Part shown: positions 14,941 through 20,992 of the stretch, piece after piece
Layout of the letters: every line of letters begins with the position of its first letter
Position numbering within the stretch: the first letter of the stretch is position 1
Source: JBOGJI01 sp050747865
GTDB taxonomy: Bacteria; Acidobacteriota; Thermoanaerobaculia; Multivoradales; JAHEKO01
Direction of reading: 5' to 3'
Assembly: GCA_050747865.1 (NCBI GenBank)
Contig: JBOGJI010000172.1
Span: 1-29,995, forward strand
Length of the DNA: 29,995 nt
Made by a program: the position numbers and the translations under genes
Notes under the pieces: model-generated
What the model was told of the DNA's origin: nothing
Database searches by the model: none
What the model saw: only the letters and a program-made list of their open reading frames with translations

Positions 14941-14952
14941 GTCCGCCGCTGG

Positions 14953-14958
14953 TACGAT
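14953..14958 (+). promoter_or_regulatory. -10-like box before the tryptophan 2,3-dioxygenase gene
   Basis: TACGAT ends 6 nt before the ATG at 14965. There is no Shine-Dalgarno in the gap, so initiation may be leaderless. Confidence 0.4.
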
Positions 14959-14964
14959 GCGAGC

Positions 14965-15774
14965 ATGGTGGAGCCGAAGTCGCAGGCGGCCTCCAAGCCG
15001 CTCACCTACGCCAGCTATCTCAAGGTGGAGGAGCTGCTGTCGCTGCAGCAGCCGCTGTCGGAGGGGCCCGAGCACGACGAGATGCTCTTCATCCTCATCC
15101 ACCAAGTCTACGAGCTCTGGTTCAAGGAGGTCCTGCATGAGCTCGACTATCTCAAGGCTCGGCTGACGGCCGGAGACGCCACCACCTCGCAGGCGACGCT
15201 GAAGCGAATTCTCACCGTCTTCAAGACGCTGGTGGCGCAGATCGACGTCCTGGAGACGATGACGCCGGTCGACTTCAACTCCTTTCGCTTCCGCCTCGAG
15301 TCCGCCTCGGGCTTCCAGTCGGGACAGTTCCGCGAGCTCGAGTTCGTGCTCGGACGCAAGCGCGAATCGATGGTGCGCCATTTCGGTGGCACTCCGACGG
15401 CCGAGCGCCTGGCACGACGGCTCGGCGAGCCCACGGTCTGGGACGCGTTCCTGCGCTTCCTCGCCCGCAAGGAGCACCCGGTGCCGCAAGAGCTGCTCGA
15501 CCGCGACGTCTCCGCCCCCGCGCAACCCGATCCGAGGATCCAGGACATCCTGATCGGGATCTATCGCGACGACCCCGAAGTGTCGGCGGTCTGCGAGCGC
15601 CTGGTCGACCTCGACGAGGGCCTCCAGGAGTGGCGCTACCGCCACGTCAAGATGGTCGAGCGCACCATCGGCATGAAGCCGGGCACCGGCGGCTCGGCGG
15701 GCGCCGACTACCTGCGCACCACCCTCTTCGAGCCCGTATTCCCCGACCTCTGGGCGATCCGGTCCCGCCTGTAG
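14965..15774 (+). CDS. kynA: Tryptophan 2,3-dioxygenase
   Basis: This 269-aa haem enzyme oxidises L-tryptophan to N-formylkynurenine, the first step of the kynurenine pathway. Family hallmarks are present: LIHQVYELWFKEV with the active-site His46, the substrate-binding FRFRLESASGFQS stretch (107-119), and RYRHVKMVERTIG with the axial haem ligand His227. Length matches bacterial enzymes. Kynureninase, a later pathway enzyme, is encoded about 3 kb further on in the opposite orientation; no formamidase is in the window. The gene has its own -10 box and an overlapping palindrome. It converges on an ABC permease gene. Confidence 0.95.
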   Translation: MVEPKSQAASKPLTYASYLKVEELLSLQQPLSEGPEHDEMLFILIHQVYELWFKEVLHELDYLKARLTAGDATTSQATLKRILTVFKTLVAQIDVLETMTPVDFNSFRFRLESASGFQSGQFRELEFVLGRKRESMVRHFGGTPTAERLARRLGEPTVWDAFLRFLARKEHPVPQELLDRDVSAPAQPDPRIQDILIGIYRDDPEVSAVCERLVDLDEGLQEWRYRHVKMVERTIGMKPGTGGSAGADYLRTTLFEPVFPDLWAIRSRL

Positions 15775-15797
15775 TGCCGTGGCGCGCCCGGCGGCAC
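15774..15797. terminator. Possible bidirectional hairpin between convergent kynA and ABC permease genes
   Basis: GTGCCG at 15774-15779 pairs with CGGCAC at 15792-15797 around a GC-rich loop that contains GGCGCGCC. It sits exactly in the 34-nt convergent gap. There is no T-tract, so intrinsic termination is uncertain. Confidence 0.3.
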
Positions 15798-15808
15798 GAA
15801 GCGCTCAA

Positions 15809-16549
15809 TCACCGCCTCACAACCCGCACAAATCGCCGTGCGAGCAACCCCAGCACCGCTGCTTGCCAGCCGAGCCCAGCGACCGCGTATACCGGTACCG
15901 CCAGGGTCGCTCCCTCATCGAATAGCCAGAACACCTTCATCGACCAGTAATGCGGGACCACGCCGAAGGCGGTCTGCCAGGGTCCCGTCACGAGGTACGC
16001 CGCGATGCACGGCACCATGACGATGCCGGCCACCTTGACCAGCGCGAAGCCTTGTACCTTGTTGGCCGCGAATGACCCGAGGAAGAGGGCGTAGATCGGG
16101 GCGAGCGGCGCCGCGACGACGGACGCCAGCGCGGCTTGCAGCGAGGTCGTCTCGGTCAACCCCGCGAGCGGGATGCAGATCCATGATAGCGCGACGCAGA
16201 ACAAGAGCGGCCCGATCATGCGGTAACGCAGGTAGTCGCTGAAGCTCAGCGGCGTGACCAGCAGCGCCGACAGGGTCTGGTCGTCGCGCTGATCGAGCAG
16301 CAGGAAGCCCACCACGGTCCCGATCATTCCGGCGGCGATGAGCGGCAAGAAACTCATGAGGAGCGGGTAGTACCTCGTGAGGTCGAACCCGAACCGCTCC
16401 TCGAGCGCGGCCGCGATCGGCGGAACGCCGAACCGAAACAGCAGACCGAACGCCGGCGTCAAGATCACCACCCAACGGAGCAAAGCGTCGTGCGCCACAT
16501 TGCGCAGGTCGATGGCACCGAGCGACCGATAGGCGGCAAGTGCTCTCAT
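15809..16549 (-). CDS. ABC-2 type transporter permease (exporter membrane subunit)
   Basis: This 246-aa integral membrane protein has about six transmembrane segments. The central stretch LDQRDDQTLSALLVTPLSFSDYLRYR is typical of ABC-2 export permeases of the three-gene ATPase-permease-permease type (for example fluoroquinolone-export-like systems). The ORF appears intact. The ATG overlaps the stop of the upstream permease remnant (ATGA), which preserves the original operon coupling. Because the partner ATPase and first permease are broken (see the two pseudogenes), this permease probably lacks a dedicated energy source unless another ATPase serves it. The substrate is unknown. Confidence 0.8.
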   Translation of the reverse strand: MRALAAYRSLGAIDLRNVAHDALLRWVVILTPAFGLLFRFGVPPIAAALEERFGFDLTRYYPLLMSFLPLIAAGMIGTVVGFLLLDQRDDQTLSALLVTPLSFSDYLRYRMIGPLLFCVALSWICIPLAGLTETTSLQAALASVVAAPLAPIYALFLGSFAANKVQGFALVKVAGIVMVPCIAAYLVTGPWQTAFGVVPHYWSMKVFWLFDEGATLAVPVYAVAGLGWQAAVLGLLARRFVRVVRR

Positions 16550-16826
16550 GCGTTTCTCGCCCGGTCGAGCGCTCGTCGGCTCCAGAAGTACGCGAGGACG
16601 ATCCAGAGCAGTGGATAGGCGATCGCATAGGCGAACTGCCCGCTGTGAGAGGGGCGTCGATCCGCATCAGTGTAAGCGGCCCGTGGATCGGATGCGGCAG
16701 GTACCACGAGGGCGCGCCGAACCCGAAGACGCCGAGTACGGGCAGCGTGAGCAAGAACGTGTAGGGCACCGACGGCATCAGAAACGCGTTGACAGGCTCC
16801 GTCTTCACGTAACCCGAGGGCTTCCA
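16546..16826 (-). pseudogene. Remnant of a first ABC-2 permease (C-terminal part, frameshifted)
   Basis: Two reading frames together restore the end of an export permease. KTEPVNAFLMPSVPYTFLL followed by TLPVLGVFGFGAPSWYL lies in one frame from about 16808 to 16645. GQFAYAIAYPLLWIVLAYFW followed by SRRALDRARNA lies in another, ending at the TGA at 16546. The switch near 16636-16645 is explained by a single missing base. The N-terminal half is absent. The final TGA overlaps the ATG of the intact downstream permease, as in an intact operon. A sequencing error could cause the frameshift but not the missing half. Confidence 0.75.
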
Positions 16827-17169
16827 ACAGCGCCGCCGGGGCACGCGTCTCGCGTCTGTAGAGCGCGGCGAAATAGCGCAGATTCTCGAGGCCCGTGAGC
16901 TTGAGGAAGTGATTCGGTGTCTCGAAGGAGACACCGATCCACTCGTAGTCGTCGGCCTTCCACGTCACGACCTCCTTGCCACGCACGCGCGCGTGGCCGG
17001 TGTAGCCCTCGAGGAGGCCGACGAGGATCTTCTGTGTCGTGGACTTGCCGGCGCCGCTCGGCCCGAGGAAGCCGAATATCTCGCCTCGCTCGACGGTGAA
17101 GTCGAGCCCGCGCACAGCCGCAACGTCGGACCCCGCATACGTGAAGTGCAGGCCGGAGACTTCGATCAT
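16797..17169 (-). pseudogene. Truncated ABC transporter ATPase (N-terminal third)
   Basis: From the ATG at 17169 about 124 residues of a normal ABC ATPase can be read: Walker A GPSGAGKSTTQ (near residue 37), the Q-loop region (EWIGVSFETPNHFLKLTG) and ENLRYFAALY. After ALLEALGLRED the match stops near 16800. The LSGGQ signature, Walker B, D-loop and switch His are all missing. The frame then runs out of register through the permease remnant to 16546. An internal deletion therefore removed the rest of the ATPase and the first half of the permease. The product could not hydrolyse ATP in the usual way. Confidence 0.8.
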
Positions 17170-17295
17170 GATGGACCGGCACCGCGAGTGTTGGAGACAC
17201 AACACTAAAGCCGGGCTTGCGCCGCCCTCGACAGCCCGAGGATAGCGCGCGAGCGCCACACAGCTGCGACACCTCCGGCTGCCGGCACTGCGAAT

Positions 17296-17379
17296 GTGGC
17301 GGGCGAGCATTGCCAGCGCTTCTGTCCGGCCCGCAAGGCCGCCGCTCTCGACCCGATCGAGGCTCTGCGCACGAGCAGG
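17296..17379 (+). pseudogene. Scrap of a MacB/FtsX-like (ADOP-type) permease C-terminus
   Basis: One plus-strand frame reads FCPARKAAALDPIEALRTS (from about 17320). PARRAAxxDPxEALR is the hallmark C-terminal tail of MacB/FtsX-type permeases, which are numerous in Acidobacteriota. No upstream transmembrane part or start is present. It lies in the 238-nt gap (17170-17407) between the broken ATPase and the small-protein gene; nothing else is recognisable there. Confidence 0.5.
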
Positions 17380-17393
17380 GCCGGTCGGGCTGG

Positions 17394-17399
17394 TAGGAT
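17394..17399 (+). promoter_or_regulatory. -10-like box before the small-protein/nucleotidyltransferase pair
   Basis: TAGGAT ends 8 nt before the ATG at 17408. The gap (TCCCGGGG) includes a GGGG that might act as a weak ribosome site. Confidence 0.35.
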
Positions 17400-17407
17400 T
17401 CCCGGGG

Positions 17408-17662
17408 ATGGCCAGGCACGTTACGCCGGAAGGTCGGGCCGACCGAGTTCAGGTCGAGCTGCTCCGGGCCGCCGGCTTGAGCCGCCGTGTCGCCCTCTGC
17501 CGCTCGCTCAGCGTTTCGGTGATCGCGCTCGCGCGCCAGGCGATCCGCACCCGGCATCCGGAGTACTCGGATCGTGACGTGGCACTCGCCTTCGTCGAGC
17601 TCCACTATGGCAAGGAGCTCGCTGCGAACGTGCGACGCTACCTCCAGGCTCGCACGGCATGA
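17408..17662 (+). CDS. Small conserved-type protein, first gene of a nucleotidyltransferase pair
   Basis: This 84-residue basic protein has no assigned function. It is mostly helical, with a central AIRTRHPEYSDRDVALAFVE and then LHYGKEL (about residues 46-72). RRHP-Y-S and a YG-EL motif recur, to my knowledge, in small proteins encoded directly before nucleotidyltransferases in high-GC environmental bacteria. It has no transmembrane segment or signal. Its stop overlaps the ATG of the nucleotidyltransferase (ATGA), so the two are translationally coupled. By arrangement it could be an antitoxin or regulatory partner; this is inference. The chosen ATG follows a TAGGAT box; longer upstream frames run through the permease scrap and are unlikely to be coding. 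Confidence 0.65.
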   Translation: MARHVTPEGRADRVQVELLRAAGLSRRVALCRSLSVSVIALARQAIRTRHPEYSDRDVALAFVELHYGKELAANVRRYLQARTA

Positions 17663-18240
17663 TCCAGGCGGACCTGCTCGCGGCCGTCTCGCCGGTCGTC
17701 GACGCCCTGGAACGCCTGGGGGTCGCGTACAGCGTTGTCGGCTCTATTGCCAGCTCGGCCCATGGGATCGCGCGAGCCAGCATCGACGCCGACCTGGTTG
17801 CCGACCTGCACACTCCCCACATCGATCCTTTCGTCCGCCTCCTCGAGCAGGACTACTACGTCGAGCGCGAAGCCGTCCTATCGGCAGTCGAGCGTCGATC
17901 CCAGTTCAACGTAGTTCATCTCGCCACCATGCTGAAGGTCGACCTCTACATGCTGACCGAGCGCGCCTTCGATCGCGAGTCGTTTGATCGTCGGCAACCC
18001 GGAGCGCTCGACCCGGAGGCCGCGCGCCTGTACCGGATCGCGACCGCCGAGGACACGGCGCTGCACAAGCTCGAGTGGTATCGCGACGGTGGAGAAGTGT
18101 CAGATCGACAGTGGAGCGACGTGGTCGGGATCCTCAAGGTTCAGGACGATGACCTGGACCTCAAATACATGCGCAGAGTGGCGGCAACCCTGGGCATCGA
18201 GGACCTGCTGGCCAGAGCATTGGAGGATGCTCGTGCATGA
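17659..18240 (+). CDS. Nucleotidyltransferase-fold protein (AbiEii/MNT-like), second gene of the pair
   Basis: This 193-aa protein has the minimal nucleotidyltransferase signature: VVGSIASSAHG (Gly28-Ser29), then RASIDADLV with the metal-binding pair Asp43 and Asp45, and a third acid in LKVDLYML (Asp95). A C-terminal helical part includes EDTALHKLEWYRDGGEVSDR (about 150-169). Such proteins transfer a nucleotide to a protein, RNA or small molecule; several are toxins or antitoxins in toxin-antitoxin and abortive-infection systems (AbiEii, MntA). It overlaps the small upstream gene by 4 nt. The active-site residues look intact, so it is probably functional. The actual substrate is unknown. The location in a rearranged accessory block fits a mobile defence-type module. 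Confidence 0.78.
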   Translation: MIQADLLAAVSPVVDALERLGVAYSVVGSIASSAHGIARASIDADLVADLHTPHIDPFVRLLEQDYYVEREAVLSAVERRSQFNVVHLATMLKVDLYMLTERAFDRESFDRRQPGALDPEAARLYRIATAEDTALHKLEWYRDGGEVSDRQWSDVVGILKVQDDDLDLKYMRRVAATLGIEDLLARALEDARA

Positions 18241-18331
18241 TCACGCGGCCCACGGCCGCCCGAGCACGCCGACGCGGAGGCTTTGCGCTACTACTTGGGT
18301 CACAAGTCTGCGGTATGCAGTTGCTTCGCTA

Positions 18332-18730
18332 CTACCCGGCTGACCGCGACCCCGATCTGCGGGGCGGTACCAGGAGCCAGGCGCTGGCAACCGCCACGCC
18401 GAAGGCCGTGTAGGCGGCGGTGAACACCCAATCGGGTGCGTCGAAGTAGAGCAGCCGGCCGAGCCAGTAGGCGATGAAGCCGCCTTTGTAGGACGTTCCG
18501 CCCGAGACCTCGCGCAGGCGCATCTCGATGTTCGTAAGGGGACAGACGACCCCAAGCCACGCCTGGGCGACGACCACGCCGATCGCCGCCAGGTGGAGCC
18601 ACCGGAACCGCCGGTTCCTCACCCAGCTCCACCCCCGGACGCCTCCGATCAGGATCAGCACGAGGCTGACGACGACGAAGGCCACGAACAGAACGTGGAG
18701 CGCCAGGACGAGGTCGGCGAGGAGCGCCAT
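18332..18730 (-). CDS. DUF2784 family small membrane protein
   Basis: This 132-aa protein has four hydrophobic segments (LVLALHVLFVAFVVVSLVLI, HLAAIGVVVAQAW and two more). The conserved run GVVCPLTNIEMRLRE (about 60-74) followed by a Tyr/Gly-rich stretch matches the DUF2784 family, whose function is unknown. The ATG at 18730 lies 16 nt after the kynureninase stop on the same strand, with GAGAGG about 12 nt upstream of it, so it is likely co-transcribed with kynureninase. Between its stop and the nucleotidyltransferase stop (18241-18331) no gene or terminator is recognisable. Confidence 0.8.
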   Translation of the reverse strand: MALLADLVLALHVLFVAFVVVSLVLILIGGVRGWSWVRNRRFRWLHLAAIGVVVAQAWLGVVCPLTNIEMRLREVSGGTSYKGGFIAYWLGRLLYFDAPDWVFTAAYTAFGVAVASAWLLVPPRRSGSRSAG

Positions 18731-18746
18731 GAATACACGCTGCCTC

Positions 18747-19940
18747 TCAGAGAGTTCGGGCGATCTTGCCGAGATGGGCCATTGCGTCACGGAGCTGGCC
18801 GTCGGAGAGATAGGGCGCGGGACCGAGGCGGAGGACTTGAGCGCGGTAGTCGGTGTAGACACCGCGGGTGAGGAGCCGGCAGTGGAGCTCACCTGCGTGA
18901 GGGGATGCGACGGCCAGAAAGCCGCCGAGGGCTTCCAGCGGCAGTGAGCGGTCGCGGCGCACGATCGTCGGATCGAGGTCGAGGGCGTCGAAGCGCTCGG
19001 CCAGCAGCCCGATCTGGTGCTGGCTGATCTCGCGCAATAGGGGCGGCGTGAGGTGCTGCTCGGCGAAGAAACGGAAGACCGCGGCGCCGCGGTAGTGGCT
19101 GGTGGGGTCGTAGGTGCCGCCGGCGAAACGGTTCTCCGAATCGTAGGCGACGCGGGTCTCGTCGTGGAGTGCGCTCAGCTCGGCGAACTCCGCGAACCAG
19201 CCGGTGGCGACGGGGCGCAGGGCGCAGTCCGCGGGATAGCGCAGGAAGGCGCACCCCTCGCCGAGCTGGCAGTACTTGTAGCCGCCGCCGACGACGTAGG
19301 CGTCCTCCAGAGCCTGCTCGCGGAGCGAGAAGGGTACGACGTTGAGCTGGTGGTAGACGTCGAGCACGAGCACCGTGCCGTGGCGGCGGCAAGCGTCGGC
19401 AGCGGCCGTCAGACCGCCGGCAATGTGCGCGTTCGCGTAAAACACGGTGGAGATCAAAGCCGCCGCCGTACGGTCGTCGACCGCCGCGGCCAGCCGCTCG
19501 CCGGCGTCCGCCGCCGGCAGCGCCGGCACCCGCACGATCTCCAGTCCCGCCTCCGCCAGGCGGTCGAGCTGGCGGCGCAGGGAGTGGAACTCGAGGTCGG
19601 TGGCCACCAGCTTCGGCCGCTCGGCGAGCGGCAACGCCGACAGGAGCTTCACCAGCAGATCGTGTGTGCTGGCGGCAAGGGAGTAGCGTCCGGAAGGATC
19701 GTCGAGCAGCCGCCGGTAGCCCTCCTTGACCGCATTGGCCTGCGCCATCGCCCGCTCCCACTTGCCGTCGACGTGCTCCGCCGCGTCCAGCCACGCCCGC
19801 TGCTGCGCCTCGAAGCCGACGTCCGGCCACGCCTGGTGCGAGTGCCCGGAGAGCAGCAGCCGCTCGGCGACGCGGAAGTGCGCGTAATGGGCGCTGAGCG
19901 GGTTCGGATGCTCGGCCAGGTCCTCGACGCGGAGCGGCAT
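18747..19940 (-). CDS. kynU: Kynureninase
   Basis: This 397-aa fold-type I PLP enzyme cleaves L-kynurenine to anthranilate and alanine. The N-terminal LLSGHSHQAWPD (29-40), the PLP-interacting Asp194 and His197 in VLDVYHQLN, and the Schiff-base lysine in GGGYKYCQLGEG (Lys222) follow the family pattern. It works with the tryptophan 2,3-dioxygenase encoded at 14965; a formamidase for the intermediate step is not in the window. TAGACT lies 7 nt before the ATG, so this gene can be transcribed separately from the oxidase operon 77 nt upstream on the same strand. The ORF is complete. Confidence 0.92.
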   Translation of the reverse strand: MPLRVEDLAEHPNPLSAHYAHFRVAERLLLSGHSHQAWPDVGFEAQQRAWLDAAEHVDGKWERAMAQANAVKEGYRRLLDDPSGRYSLAASTHDLLVKLLSALPLAERPKLVATDLEFHSLRRQLDRLAEAGLEIVRVPALPAADAGERLAAAVDDRTAAALISTVFYANAHIAGGLTAAADACRRHGTVLVLDVYHQLNVVPFSLREQALEDAYVVGGGYKYCQLGEGCAFLRYPADCALRPVATGWFAEFAELSALHDETRVAYDSENRFAGGTYDPTSHYRGAAVFRFFAEQHLTPPLLREISQHQIGLLAERFDALDLDPTIVRRDRSLPLEALGGFLAVASPHAGELHCRLLTRGVYTDYRAQVLRLGPAPYLSDGQLRDAMAHLGKIARTL

Positions 19941-19947
19941 GCGGCGC

Positions 19948-19953
19948 AGTCTA
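19948..19953 (-). promoter_or_regulatory. -10-like box before kynU
   Basis: TAGACT on the minus strand ends 7 nt before the kynU ATG. The -35 is not recognisable. It would make kynU independent of the cox genes. Confidence 0.35.
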
Positions 19954-20017
19954 CCGGCGAACCCTGCGCACGTTGGACGACCTCACGCCCTACGGCCTGC
20001 GACGAGCGGGTCCGAAG

Positions 20018-20314
20018 CTAGCTGAGGAAGCCCTGGCCGACGTAGTCCATCCAGGTGAGGCCGAGGAGGAGGGCGAGCCAGAAGAAGCCGCCGATGACCA
20101 CGAACTTGATGAGCGGCGTCGAGTGCTTCACGTGCATGAAGAACAGCACCACGATCGTGGCCTTGGAAACGGCGATGGCGAGGGCGACGACGTCGTTCAG
20201 GTAGCCGAGTTCCAGGAAGGCGGCCCAGACGGTGATCGCCGTCAAGACCATCAGCGCCGCAAAGACCGCGACGTAGATGCCGACCGAGGTGACGTGGGGC
20301 TTGTCCGCCGTCAT
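20018..20314 (-). CDS. coxD: Cytochrome c oxidase subunit IV (prokaryotic type)
   Basis: This 98-aa protein has three transmembrane helices. The motif VSKATIVVLFFMHVKHS (about 49-65) is diagnostic of prokaryotic cytochrome c oxidase subunit IV, a small accessory subunit of the oxidase. Its ATG overlaps the coxC stop (ATGA). It is the last gene of the ACIII-caa3 operon as read on the minus strand. No clear terminator hairpin follows. Confidence 0.88.
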   Translation of the reverse strand: MTADKPHVTSVGIYVAVFAALMVLTAITVWAAFLELGYLNDVVALAIAVSKATIVVLFFMHVKHSTPLIKFVVIGGFFWLALLLGLTWMDYVGQGFLS

Positions 20315-20988
20315 GCGCCGTTCCTTCCCAGCAGGTAGAGGAGCGGGAAGAGGAAGATCCAGATGATGTCCACGAAGTGCCAGTAGAGGCCGGTGCCCTC
20401 GACCAGGTTGTAGTTGTCGGGCGAGAACTTGCCGCGCCAGGCGAGCACCGCCAGCGGCGCCAGGATGCCGATGCCGACGATCATGTGCAGGGCGTGCAGG
20501 CCGGTCATCGCGAAGTAGAGGTTGAAGAACATCTGCACCCGGCCGGCGTCGCCCGGTCCGTCCCACTCGAAATGGGGGCCGGGCACGTGATGCTCGTGGA
20601 ACTTGTGCCCGTATTCGACCACCTTGACGCCGAGGAAGACGCCGCCCAGAAGGATAGTGGCGATCAAGAGCAGGGCCGTGACCTTGCGCCTGCCGGTCTG
20701 CGCCGCCCACACCGCCAGCGCCATGGTCAGCGAGCTGGCGATCAGCACCGCGGTGTTGAAGCCCCCGAGACCGATGTCGAGCGTATGGCTGCCGGCGTGG
20801 AACGCCTCCTGGTTGTGGGTGCGGTAGATCAGGTAGGCGAGGAACAGTCCGCCGAAGAACATGATCTCCTGGGCGATGAAGACCCACATCCCGAGGCTCG
20901 CCGACTCGCGCTGCTGCGCGTAGCTGTCGAACTGGTGGTGCAGCCCCGGCAGCTCAGCGTGGGCGGCGTGGGCCTCTGCGGCAGACAT
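20311..20988 (-). CDS. coxC: Cytochrome c oxidase subunit III
   Basis: This 225-aa membrane protein has seven hydrophobic helices, including FIAQEIMFFGGLFLAYLIYR and FAMTGLHALHMIVGIGIL, and ends with GLYWHFVDIIWIFLFPLLYL, all typical of haem-copper oxidase subunit III, which stabilises the catalytic subunit. The ATG at 20988 lies 4 nt after the coxA stop. An in-frame TTG at 21000 would add four residues and overlap coxA. It is coupled to coxD by a 4-nt overlap. Confidence 0.93.
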   Translation of the reverse strand: MSAAEAHAAHAELPGLHHQFDSYAQQRESASLGMWVFIAQEIMFFGGLFLAYLIYRTHNQEAFHAGSHTLDIGLGGFNTAVLIASSLTMALAVWAAQTGRRKVTALLLIATILLGGVFLGVKVVEYGHKFHEHHVPGPHFEWDGPGDAGRVQMFFNLYFAMTGLHALHMIVGIGILAPLAVLAWRGKFSPDNYNLVEGTGLYWHFVDIIWIFLFPLLYLLGRNGA

Positions 20989-20992
20989 TGCG

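Noticed and set aside
17170..17295. Possible additional small gene between the broken ATPase and the permease scrap
   Set aside because: Frames here are short, lack start signals and show no recognisable motif.
18241..18331. Frame after the nucleotidyltransferase stop reading ALRYYLGHKSA, reminiscent of a tyrosine-recombinase YLGH motif
   Set aside because: Only about ten residues look similar. The catalytic Arg/His/Tyr context is absent and the frame is simply read-through past the TGA, so chance is the simpler explanation.
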